NCBI GenBank assembly: GCA_964542765.1
Contig: CAZIVO010000067.1
Span: 1-19,723, forward strand
DNA from: CAZIVO01 sp964542765
GTDB lineage: Bacteria > Planctomycetota > UBA1135 > UBA2386
Reading direction: 5' to 3'
DNA: 19,723 bases
A program made the position numbers and the translations under genes. The notes beneath the pieces were generated by a model. The model was given only the letters and a program-made list of their open reading frames with translations. It had not been told where the DNA came from and did not search any database. Of the stretch, positions 8,401-14,925 are shown in pieces. Position 1 is the stretch's first letter, and every line of letters begins with the position of its first letter.

Positions 8401-9424
8401 GAGGTCCGAGCTATCGACCGTTTGGAGTGTCGCGCCCGAACTCCTGCAGGCTGACGACGAGAGTTTCTTCGCCGATGGCTGCATCATCGGCGGCCGGCGG
8501 ATCCACCGTGGGCGGATGCAACTGGCCACCAATCGCGTCGGTCGGCGAAGCTTCATCGGCAACAGCGCGGTGCTTTCGGCCGGTGTCGATGTCGGTGATG
8601 GATGTCTCATCGGCTGTGTGTCGACGCCTCCTGCCGATGGCGCTCCCGATCACACCGAGTGGCTGGGTTCCCCGCCCTTCTCCCTGCCGCACCGTCAAAA
8701 AGTCGAGGGTTTTGACGAAGCGGTCACCTACCGGCCGACCGCGAAGCTCTACCTGCAGCGTGCCCTGATCGATGGTTTGCGGATTCTCATTCCCAGCATC
8801 ATCGCGATCTTCGTGGCGGTTGCCTTCGTACTCTTCGCAGTCTGGTCCAAGGCAGAGCTCGGAGTCGGCATGACCTTTGTGCTGGCGGCGCCGTTCTCGA
8901 TCGGGCTGGCGATCGTCACGACACTTCTCGTCGCCTCCATCAAATGGATGGTGATGGGGCGCTTCCAGCCGACGATCCGGCCGCTTTGGTCGGCTTATGT
9001 CTGGCTCAACGAGATGGTCAACGGAGCCTACGAGTCGGTGATGGCGCCGGCGATGGCTCCCTTCCTCGGGACACCGTTCGCGGCTTTCTTCCTGCGCATG
9101 ATCGGCTGCAAGGTCGGGCGCCGCTGTTTCATCGAGACCACGCTCTTTTCCGAGTTCGACCTCGTCGAGATCGGCGACCACGTTTCTCTCAATCAGGGTG
9201 TGGTGATCCAGACGCATCTCTTCGAGGATCGGATCATGAAGGCTTCGAAGCTCGAGATCGAAAGCGACTGCTCGGTCGGCAACATGGCGGTCATTCTCTA
9301 TGACACGAAGATGGAGGAGGGTTCGGCGCTGGCACCCCTGTCCTTGCTGATGAAGGGCGAGATCTTGCCGCGCCGCAGTCGCTGGCGTGGCATCCCGACC
9401 GATTCGAGCCACGCCTCGGTCTGA
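5492..9424 (+). CDS. Pls/PosA-type single-module NRPS, predicted poly(beta-)lysine synthetase
   Basis: A 1310-residue membrane NRPS with the layout of epsilon-polylysine synthetase (Pls, about 1300 residues). The adenylation domain covers about 1-500: Y-T-S-G-S-T-G-K-P-K-G near 160-171, NVYGPTE near 291, YRTGDL near 380, G-R-I-D-R-Q-V-K-I-R-G near 398 and catalytic Lys490. The pocket read against GrsA is D-G-E-S-V-S-V-V-N-K; Glu209, at GrsA position 239, suits a basic amino acid. The carrier domain has Ser548 in LGGHS and needs a phosphopantetheinyl transferase, absent here. Residues about 610-1310 form the TIGR02353-like terminal region: three units, each a pair of membrane segments (about 615-683, 847-917, 1090-1157) plus a hexapeptide left-handed beta-helix (about 720-813, 963-1050, 1203-1283). 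There is no normal condensation or thioesterase domain, as in Pls, where such units link monomers repeatedly. GTG 5492 is preferred; an in-frame ATG at 5411 overlaps kamA. The substrate is inferred to be beta-lysine from the kamA neighbour; alpha-lysine, ornithine or another diamino acid remains possible. Confidence 0.9.
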   Translation: MSEQTCLHELFEARVDTHPEHLAVAFGERCLTYGELEQQANQLGQVLRAHRVTRGAVVGIYLTRSERPLIAMLACLKLGAAYVPIDAQYPLERVRHMMEEAGASLMVTEAELSEQARASYEGPILVFEELAKEIAEQSPGRWPRAETGVEPEDLCYIIYTSGSTGKPKGVMVEHRNVVGFVDAFNEVCRIEPDDRLYQGFSLGFDGSVEEIWMALSSGAALVVGPQEVSRSGSDVARLIEENRVTFFSTVPTFLAMIEEAMPSVRLLVVSGEQCPQQMVDRWAVEGRRMLNVYGPTEATVNTTAFECHANRPVTIGRPLRGYQAHILDKDLQQMAAGEPGELCIGGVGVTRGYVNRSEATAAAFVENPCAETAVQSPRLYRTGDLVRETDDGELEFLGRIDRQVKIRGYRVELAEVEAVLRDHPDLRAATTQAFERNGRQELASYVVLEDGVDALDRDGLIGWLRDRLPDYMVPSFLELLEDLPTLASGKVDSSRLPPPTTPLTRSNREMISPRTGIEIQIAEVWQRLLGVEQVSIGEDFFVDLGGHSLVAAQMVSVLRNECELEVAVRDVYQHPTIRELAERVGSPADTKANQDEAPRPASSEVFETVPLLTRWCCVGLQILSLLFFFCLGTSPIVFSTLLFSACVVGTLPWATAIGWVLVMIFAALPVFLTLSVLAKWLVIGRYRAGSYKVWGFYYFRWWFVTRMQLLSGSGVFAGTPIMSLYYRLMGAKVGSNCTLDTHHCHIFDLVSIGEDTSIGGETHLLGYRVEDGMLILDRVDIGSRCFVGIHASMGLGARMEDDSLLDDQSVLGDGEVMAAEESRRGSPAQVHEVSVPEPAPQQASRVCRFFFGLAHLIAIYAMTVCLIATAIPTVLLVVYVWTSSGPAWGMAAVFGAAPLAVVTFCLSFALIKALVLRRARPGTYSLYSIFYLRKWFTDRLMTFSRALMLPLYTTLYLPPWFRLLGAKIGARSELSTVWSVAPELLQADDESFFADGCIIGGRRIHRGRMQLATNRVGRRSFIGNSAVLSAGVDVGDGCLIGCVSTPPADGAPDHTEWLGSPPFSLPHRQKVEGFDEAVTYRPTAKLYLQRALIDGLRILIPSIIAIFVAVAFVLFAVWSKAELGVGMTFVLAAPFSIGLAIVTTLLVASIKWMVMGRFQPTIRPLWSAYVWLNEMVNGAYESVMAPAMAPFLGTPFAAFFLRMIGCKVGRRCFIETTLFSEFDLVEIGDHVSLNQGVVIQTHLFEDRIMKASKLEIESDCSVGNMAVILYDTKMEEGSALAPLSLLMKGEILPRRSRWRGIPTDSSHASV

Positions 9425-9442
9425 TCGCGCAGCCGAGCTCTC

Positions 9443-10261
9443 TCAGATCTGCGAGAAGCTTGCTGGTTTCAGGAACCAGTTGCGGATCTTCGAAACCGTA
9501 CCCTTGTACATCGGGATCTTTTTCATGCGATCCCACTCGGGATGGGCGAGGAAGGCTTTCCAGTGAGCCTTGTGCTCTTCCATGTTGGCGGCCGACAGCA
9601 TGTAGGTCAGGTTGGGGACATCGTCGCCGACCAGCATCTCACCAAAGAAGACGGGTGCCATCTCGACGTTGCGCATGAGCTCGGTCTCACCATTGTCGAA
9701 CATGTGCACCTTGCGCCGGGCAGCATCCTCGTTGTGGCTCTCGTAGGTTCGCAGCTCGAAGATCCTGGATTGTTGCTGCTTCGTTTGGCCGGGCATTTCG
9801 ATGACCGGCATGCTGGAAAAGGCCTTCATGAAGCGGCTCGATATTCGCAGGTAAGCAGGATCCTTCTTGGGTTGACCGAAGTAATTCGTCGCCGCCTTGC
9901 GGTGCCTCTTGTCCTTTGCGAGTTTCGGGTTCAATTCGCTGAAGGCATCGAGTGTCGGATAAGGGATGAGGACATGGATGGAGAGATCCTCGGCGTCTTC
10001 GAGCGCGGTGAAGACCCCGACCCGATCGATCCCCATGCGGTTCAAAGCGGGGAGGAGCCCTTTTTCGAGGTAGTTGCTGACGATCTGCTTCTTCTCCGCG
10101 CTGGCGATCTGGTAGTGGCGCAATTCGTAGAACTCTTGCGCCTGGCACCGAGGGTGCACTTTCGTGTCGCCGGCTGTGCCGGTCATGGCGACGGTCGCCA
10201 CTGAACCGGCGAGGAACTGGCGGCGATCGAGAGAGATGGGTTGGTTTGATGTCTTGGACAT
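9443..10261 (-). CDS. Tat-exported NIPSNAP-family protein
   Basis: A 272-residue protein with a twin-arginine signal at the N-terminus (S-L-D-R-R-Q-F-L-A-G followed by a hydrophobic stretch), so it is predicted to be exported folded. Two NIPSNAP-type ferredoxin-like domains follow: about 43-140, opening with F-Y-E-L-R-H-Y, and about 165-270, opening with I-F-E-L-R-T-Y and containing HPEWDRM near the C-terminus. NIPSNAP domains are dimeric alpha-beta barrels whose function in bacteria is mostly unknown. The start at 10261 was chosen because the Tat motif follows directly and GGAG lies 6 bp upstream; the frame is open further upstream but without signal-peptide sense. The gene diverges from a Tat-exported isomerase-like gene and converges on the NRPS gene with an 18-bp gap. 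Confidence 0.9.
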   Translation of the reverse strand: MSKTSNQPISLDRRQFLAGSVATVAMTGTAGDTKVHPRCQAQEFYELRHYQIASAEKKQIVSNYLEKGLLPALNRMGIDRVGVFTALEDAEDLSIHVLIPYPTLDAFSELNPKLAKDKRHRKAATNYFGQPKKDPAYLRISSRFMKAFSSMPVIEMPGQTKQQQSRIFELRTYESHNEDAARRKVHMFDNGETELMRNVEMAPVFFGEMLVGDDVPNLTYMLSAANMEEHKAHWKAFLAHPEWDRMKKIPMYKGTVSKIRNWFLKPASFSQI

Positions 10262-10267
10262 GGTCAG

Positions 10268-10271
10268 CTCC
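10268..10271 (-). promoter_or_regulatory. Ribosome binding site of the NIPSNAP gene
   Basis: GGAG on the - strand, 6 bp before ATG 10261. It sets the start of the NIPSNAP gene at the twin-arginine signal peptide. Confidence 0.65.
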
Positions 10272-10324
10272 AGGAAGGGGTTTCCCCCTATACTGGCGAG
10301 AACGGTCAGCCGGCGCCATGAAAC

Positions 10325-10328
10325 GGAG
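10325..10328 (+). promoter_or_regulatory. Ribosome binding site of the isomerase-like gene
   Basis: GGAG 6 bp before ATG 10335. It supports the start at the twin-arginine signal rather than the longer open frame from 10164, which would overlap the divergent NIPSNAP gene. Confidence 0.65.
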
Positions 10329-10334
10329 CGAACA

Positions 10335-11237
10335 ATGAAGGATTTGAGCAGGCGAGATTTTTTTGCACTCGGCGCGGCGGCTGGCCTTGTTGCGCGACCC
10401 TCGACCCTGGCGCAGTTTGCAGCAGAGCGTGCGCCACGAGAGATGTGTGTTTTTTCCAAGCCGCTCCAGCATCTTGGCTTCAAAGAACTCGCGGCCGAAG
10501 TTTCGCGGATGGGCTTCAGTGGGATCGAGGCTCCGGTACGTCCTGGTGGTCACATCGAACCCGAAAGGGTGCCCGAAGAACTACCTCTCCTGATCGATGC
10601 CCTGCGTGAGCGTGGATTGGCGATGACCGTGCTCACCTCGGAGATCAACAGGGCGGACCAGGACCACGCCAGGACCACGCTGGAGACTGCGGCCAAGCTC
10701 GGGGTCCGACGCTACCGACTCAAATACTACCGCTACGACCTGTCCAAGCCGGTGATTCCTCAACTCGATAACTTTCGCCGGATGCTCGAGGAACTCGTGG
10801 CTCTCAATGCCGAACTCGGGATCAAGGGGATCTACCAGAATCATTCCGGTGGTAATTACGTGGGGGCGCCGATCTGGGATCTCCATGAGTTGATCGAGGG
10901 ACTTTCCAACGAGCATATCGGTGTCGCCTATGACATCGGTCACGCCAGGGTCGAGGGTGGCATGTGCTGGCGCATCCAGCACAATCTCATCCGGCCCCGG
11001 ATCGATACCCTCTACATCAAGGATTTCATCTGGAGCGGCAAGAAGCGGGTCAATGTGCCGCTGGGTGAGGGCAACCTCGACCGAAAGATCTTCCGCAGCC
11101 TCTTGTCGCCAGACTTTCGTGGGCCGATCTCTCTCCACATGGAGCATGTGGATCACCGCAAGCCAGAGCTCGCCGAGCAACGTGTTGCCGCCATAGAGGC
11201 CGATCAGGCGTTCATGCAGCGCTGGCTCAAGAAGTGA
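10335..11237 (+). CDS. Tat-exported sugar phosphate isomerase/epimerase-like TIM-barrel protein
   Basis: A 300-residue protein of the xylose-isomerase-like TIM-barrel family (AP endonuclease 2 fold, PF01261). The N-terminus D-L-S-R-R-D-F-F-A-L with a following hydrophobic stretch is a twin-arginine signal, so it should act in the periplasm or at the cell surface. Family landmarks in order: GFSGIEA, NHSGGN, YDIGHA (metal-ligand region), LYIKDF, PLGEGNLD and LHMEH near the end. These are typical of planctomycete secreted proteins annotated as sugar phosphate isomerase/epimerase; the substrate is unknown and a phosphorylated sugar is unlikely outside the cytoplasm. The start is fixed by GGAG 6 bp upstream. 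It shares a divergent intergenic region with the NIPSNAP gene, and the two may be coregulated. Confidence 0.9.
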   Translation: MKDLSRRDFFALGAAAGLVARPSTLAQFAAERAPREMCVFSKPLQHLGFKELAAEVSRMGFSGIEAPVRPGGHIEPERVPEELPLLIDALRERGLAMTVLTSEINRADQDHARTTLETAAKLGVRRYRLKYYRYDLSKPVIPQLDNFRRMLEELVALNAELGIKGIYQNHSGGNYVGAPIWDLHELIEGLSNEHIGVAYDIGHARVEGGMCWRIQHNLIRPRIDTLYIKDFIWSGKKRVNVPLGEGNLDRKIFRSLLSPDFRGPISLHMEHVDHRKPELAEQRVAAIEADQAFMQRWLKK

Positions 11238-11242
11238 CGCTG

Positions 11243-11266
11243 CAGGAAACGCCGCCGAGTTTCCTG
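11243..11266. terminator. Hairpin between convergent genes, possible bidirectional terminator
   Basis: A perfect 8-bp inverted repeat (CAGGAAAC / GTTTCCTG) with an 8-base loop lies in the 70-bp gap between the isomerase stop (11237) and the stop of the convergent squalene-cyclase-like gene (11308). There is no T-tract on either side, so it is not a classical intrinsic terminator. Position and symmetry still suit a transcription end for both genes. Confidence 0.5.
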
Positions 11267-11307
11267 GCCAGGAGAGATCACCGCAATGCCGAGCCCTTGC
11301 GCGAGGG

Positions 11308-13167
11308 TCAGCGGCCGCCACCGGTGGTGACGGGCAGCGAGGCCTTCTTCAGGAACAGGATGGCGAAGCAGGTGTCAACGAGGTTGTTGTGCCAGGTTCC
11401 TTTCTCCTCCTGCTGCTCGATCAGGTAGGTCGCACCTTCGAAGTACCAGTTGTGCTTGTTGATCATGGCGACCCCTGCGAGTTCGCAGGCACGCTCGAGG
11501 CCGTAGAGGTAGTAGAAGTGATGAGCGCCACCTCTGCCGGGGTTTTCTTGAACCGTGAAGTTCTTGTCGAGCCAGGCGAAGCCGTCGGTGATGGCCTTGT
11601 CGATCTCGTAGAGCTCCTTGCGGGTGCCTTTCTCGGCGTTTTGCAGGGCTGCTCTGCAAATGGCCAGACCGGTGATGCCGGCGGTGGTCATGCTGCCGGT
11701 ATGCCCGCTGGGCTTCGAGCCGATATAGGTCCAGCCACGCACGCGGGCCGGGACGCCGGCCGTGACCGTGATCTTGCCGCCGCGCTTTTCGAACCGTAGC
11801 AGATCCCTGTGGGTGGTCAGCTTCACACGCACGGTCTTGCCCTTGGCCGGAGCCTGCTCCTTGAGCCAGTGCGCGGTGGAGGCGTGCCAGACCTGCGGCG
11901 AGATCTCGACCCCGCACAGGGACGCGGCGTAGAGGCCCAGCATGGCATATTGCGTGACCGAGTTGTCGTAGCGCTTGCCCTTATTGCGCAGGTGATCGTA
12001 GTTCCAGCGGCTGAGATAGGCCCAGTCGACGCGCGAGTCGCGATTGCCGAGCAAGGTCTTGACCCATTGTTCGAGGAGTTTGCGATCGGCATCCGATGGC
12101 TTGCGGATGTAGGGCTTGTCGAGCCGACCACTGAGCAGCATCTCGCGCTCATCGGGCGATGAGTAGAGGGATTCGATGACCATGATGGCCATGCCCAGGT
12201 CATAGCTATTGCCGATCTTGCTCTTGCGCAAGCCGTCGAGCGCCTTGGCGACCACCGGGTCAGTGGGGACACCAGTGCTCTTGAGGAGGGTCAACAGGAC
12301 CAAGGCCCTGTGCCCGGGGCCCATTCTGGTGAAGTTCGATTTGGCGACGACCGACTGCAGGTAATGACCTCCCTTGGAGATGGCATCGTCGACGCGGCCC
12401 TGGAAGCTGGTGTCGTTGGGTGCGCTCTGGCGCGTGAAGGTCCAGGAGTCGTTGAAGGTGATGTCGCACCGGGTGATACCCCACAGGGCACGGGTGTCTT
12501 CGGGGCCGTCGATGGTGAGCTTGGTCGTGCTGGTGAAACTGAGAAACTTGCGGCTGGCGGTGTCGAATTTCCGGGTGATCTCGAGCGTACCGTTGCCCAG
12601 GAACACGCCTGCCAGTCGCCACGTCGGCAGCATGGCCGCGGCCTTGCTGCCCTTGGCCCTGACTGCAGCGATGGTCGCGAGTTTCTTGATGGCGCTTTTC
12701 GCATTCCTGGCGGCGGATGGGTGGGATCGGATCTCGCAGTGGATCTTCTGGACCCCGTCCGCGGTGATCATGTCATGCTTGATCTTGACGGAGACGTTGC
12801 CGATGACGCCGGGGTCGGCGATCTGCATGCTCCGGGCCCCTGAACGCATGACGGTGCTCAGGTCGAGAGCCAGATAGCTCGCCAGATCGCGTAGATCGTC
12901 GACGGGCCTCTTGAAGGACTTTTGCTTCGGGTCGAGGTGGTGGCGACGGACGGTGGGGAGTCGTGAGGAGCCTTCGAACAGGCGGCTCATGGCATCGTGC
13001 TTTTTGCCGACGAGCGCTTTGGGCGCGAGGATCTTCTGGCTGGACTTGAAGCTGCGCTCGAAGACCAGAACGGAGTAGTCGTCGGGGAGTGACCAGCGGT
13101 AGTCCTGCGCCGTCAGCGCTGTCGCGCAAGCGGAGCAGAGTAGCCAGGCGAGGAGCCTTCGTTGCAT
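11308..13167 (-). CDS. Secreted squalene-cyclase/prenyltransferase-repeat protein
   Basis: A 619-residue exported protein with a signal peptide of about 20 residues (M-Q-R-R-L-L-A-W to ALTAQ). Residues about 20-270 are a region I do not recognise, which looks beta-rich. Residues about 280-610 look like an alpha/alpha-barrel of prenyltransferase/squalene-oxidase repeats: G-H-R-A-L-V-L-L-T-L, SYDLGMAIMVIESL, N-S-V-T-Q-Y-A-M-L-G-L, AGITGLAICRAAL, GGAHHFYYLYGLERA and GTWHNNLVDTCFAILFLKKA. Planctomycetes encode many such secreted proteins. They lack the terpene cyclase acid motif and are not expected to cyclise squalene; a binding or scaffolding role is a guess. The start at 13167 was chosen for the signal peptide and an AAGAGA about 7 bp upstream. 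It is the last gene of a three-gene operon, starting 4 bp after the kelch gene stops. Confidence 0.85.
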   Translation of the reverse strand: MQRRLLAWLLCSACATALTAQDYRWSLPDDYSVLVFERSFKSSQKILAPKALVGKKHDAMSRLFEGSSRLPTVRRHHLDPKQKSFKRPVDDLRDLASYLALDLSTVMRSGARSMQIADPGVIGNVSVKIKHDMITADGVQKIHCEIRSHPSAARNAKSAIKKLATIAAVRAKGSKAAAMLPTWRLAGVFLGNGTLEITRKFDTASRKFLSFTSTTKLTIDGPEDTRALWGITRCDITFNDSWTFTRQSAPNDTSFQGRVDDAISKGGHYLQSVVAKSNFTRMGPGHRALVLLTLLKSTGVPTDPVVAKALDGLRKSKIGNSYDLGMAIMVIESLYSSPDEREMLLSGRLDKPYIRKPSDADRKLLEQWVKTLLGNRDSRVDWAYLSRWNYDHLRNKGKRYDNSVTQYAMLGLYAASLCGVEISPQVWHASTAHWLKEQAPAKGKTVRVKLTTHRDLLRFEKRGGKITVTAGVPARVRGWTYIGSKPSGHTGSMTTAGITGLAICRAALQNAEKGTRKELYEIDKAITDGFAWLDKNFTVQENPGRGGAHHFYYLYGLERACELAGVAMINKHNWYFEGATYLIEQQEEKGTWHNNLVDTCFAILFLKKASLPVTTGGGR

Positions 13168-13171
13168 GGTG

Positions 13172-13580
13172 TCATCTCTTGCCGATGGTCGCATCGGCGC
13201 CGTTCGACAGGCCATTGCCACCGGGGTTCGCGGTCTTGTCGAAGGTCAAGATCTGGTTGTAGAAGTGCTTGTTGATGAGGTACGGATTGTTGGGCAGGTT
13301 CAGGGCGACCCTGACGGTTCCGTTGTGGTTCAAACCCTGCACGATTTCGATGCTGGAGTAGAGGTTGCAGCCCGGCATGGAGAGGAGCCCGAGGTTCATC
13401 GGCAGGTTGAATCCTGCCCATTTGGTCCTGGAAAGGCCCCAGATCAAAGAGGCCGGCTTGCCGACCGGTAGCTTCGACCCATAGATCGTGAAGGGACCAT
13501 TGATGTAGGGGAGCGATCCCGGCAGGGCGGCTAGGGAAGGGACGCCGGCCTGACCACCACAGCCCTTGCCGATGGGGGTG
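13172..13580 (-). other. Shared C-terminal module, copy in the kelch-like protein
   Basis: The last 130-odd residues show G-K-G-C, V-P-S-L, LPMNLG, MPGC, a L-N-L-P-N-N turn, F-Y-N-Q-I-L-T-F-D and SNGADATIG. This is the closest match to the sulfatase tail, so the two probably share ancestry despite unrelated N-terminal domains. Confidence 0.7.
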
Positions 13581-14542
13581 TAGGCGGCTGGGTTCGAAGG
13601 ACTGCCGCTATAGCGCCAGGTGTCCCACTTTTCCTGGCCTCCGACCATCTTGATACCGCCGAACAGGATGACCTCCGAGCGGGTGGCATCGTATTCCATG
13701 GCAGCGCCCCACAAGGGCCCTGGCCCGGCGAGCTTGATTTGCTTCCAGCTCTTGCCGTCGTATTCCCATGTGTCCGAGTAGACCTTGTTGGCGCTGTTCG
13801 ATCGACCGCCGTAGAGCACGCAGACTCCGCGCTTGAGGTCGTAGGTCATGGCGGCGTTCCATCGGCCGGTCGGGCGGAGTGGAAGGTTGATCTTCTTCCA
13901 TGCGGTACCGTTGTATTCCCAGGTTTCGTCGAGATCCGTCTTGATGCGACCTCCGAACATGACACAGACTCCGCGCAAGATATCGTAGGCCATGCAGGCA
14001 CCAATCCGCGCAAGGGGAGAAGTCGTGGCCACTTGCTTCCAGTTCACTCCGTCCCATTCCCAGGTGTCTCGAAATCTGCTGGCACCGCGACCGCTAAAAA
14101 GCACGGTGCGGCGACGCCGAGTGTCGTAGGCAACGGCTGCGTCCGAACGAGGAGAGGGGCTATTGGTTGGAAAGAGTTGCTTCCAGTTGGAGCCATCGAA
14201 TTCCCAGTTCTCGTTGGTCACCTGGTTCGCCATGCGAGCCCGACCGCCGAAGAGCAGGGTCCGCATGCGGCTGCGGTCGTAGACCATGGCCGCATCACGC
14301 GCCGGCTTCGGCTTCATCACCGTCGGGATCAAGGTCCAGTCCCGGTTGCTCCAGGCCCAGGTGTCGGTTTGCGAAGGTGTCAGATCTCCGAACATCAAGA
14401 TCCTGCCGCGCATGAGATCGTAGGTCATCGAGTGGAAGGCACGCCCTGGCGGCACGGTCTTGGTGGAGAGCTTGGTCCAGGACTGGGCCTTGCCCGGCAG
14501 TGTTGCCAGCAAGGCGATGGCGAGAGCGATGAAGATGCGCAT
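13172..14542 (-). CDS. Secreted kelch-like beta-propeller protein
   Basis: A 456-residue protein with a signal peptide of about 20 residues (IFIALAIALLATLPGKAQ). It contains six kelch-like repeats between about residues 30 and 320. Each follows the scheme R-x-x-A-x-x-Y-D, then a hydrophobic strand ending F-G-G, then D-T-W-E-(Y/W)-(D/N)-G-x-x-W-K. Six blades suggest one complete beta-propeller, probably for binding ligands outside the cell. Residues about 325-456 form the C-terminal module (GKGC, LPMNLG, MPGC, LPNN, SNGADA) shared with the sulfatase. The gene starts 6 bp after the ELWxxDGT gene stops and ends 4 bp before the squalene-cyclase-like gene starts. It has no Shine-Dalgarno of its own, so translational coupling is likely. 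Confidence 0.9.
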   Translation of the reverse strand: MRIFIALAIALLATLPGKAQSWTKLSTKTVPPGRAFHSMTYDLMRGRILMFGDLTPSQTDTWAWSNRDWTLIPTVMKPKPARDAAMVYDRSRMRTLLFGGRARMANQVTNENWEFDGSNWKQLFPTNSPSPRSDAAVAYDTRRRRTVLFSGRGASRFRDTWEWDGVNWKQVATTSPLARIGACMAYDILRGVCVMFGGRIKTDLDETWEYNGTAWKKINLPLRPTGRWNAAMTYDLKRGVCVLYGGRSNSANKVYSDTWEYDGKSWKQIKLAGPGPLWGAAMEYDATRSEVILFGGIKMVGGQEKWDTWRYSGSPSNPAAYTPIGKGCGGQAGVPSLAALPGSLPYINGPFTIYGSKLPVGKPASLIWGLSRTKWAGFNLPMNLGLLSMPGCNLYSSIEIVQGLNHNGTVRVALNLPNNPYLINKHFYNQILTFDKTANPGGNGLSNGADATIGKR

Positions 14543-14548
14543 GGGGAT

Positions 14549-14925
14549 TCAGTCGCCGATGATGATGCGCATACCGTTGGCGATGGCTGCGACGTTGAAG
14601 GCCTTGCCACCGGGATCAATGATAGCGCCGGAACTGTAGATCGAAGCACCCTTGAGGAACAGGTTGTTCGGGATAGGCAGCGGCAGGGTGGCAATACCCG
14701 CTGCATTTGTCAGAGAAGCCAGGCTGACCAGCGGATTCAGCAGCAGGGTGCAGCCATTGCCAAGCGGCAGATTGGCTGGAGTTGAGCCTATCATGATGCC
14801 CGCTGGTGCGGTCGCTCGGCCGTTGGTGATCTTCACGCTGAAGGATGCATTGCCCAGCGAAGGCACGCCTGCTCCTGCCATGGCGGGAATCTTGCCGCTG
14901 CTCCCGGCGCAGCCGATGCCATAGC
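14549..14925 (-). other. Shared C-terminal module, copy in the ELWxxDGT protein
   Basis: The final 125 residues follow the repeat array and show G-I-G-C-A-G, V-P-S-L-G, a central N-G-C-T-L-L, L-P-I-P-N-N, S-S-G-A-I-I-D-P and I-A-N-G-M-R-I-I-I-G. Landmark order and spacing follow the sulfatase and kelch copies. Confidence 0.6.

Larger units (their letters stand above)
10262..10334. promoter_or_regulatory. Divergent intergenic region, probable promoters for two Tat-exported proteins
   Basis: These 73 bp separate two divergent starts and must hold signals for both. On the + strand TATACT (10289-10294) differs from the -10 consensus at one base; on the other strand the same spot reads TATAGG. 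No good -35 was found for either. A short inverted repeat GGGG-TTT-CCCC (10277-10287) lies next to these boxes and could be an operator or hairpin. Confidence 0.4.

Noticed and set aside
8411..9412. A 333-codon - strand frame inside the NRPS gene
   Set aside because: It lies opposite clear beta-helix and membrane coding sequence. Its product is full of Arg/Asp/His without a domain.
13739..14785. A 348-codon + strand frame across the kelch and ELWxxDGT genes
   Set aside because: It spans the junction of two well-supported genes on the other strand and has His/Arg-rich composition typical of a high-GC shadow frame.
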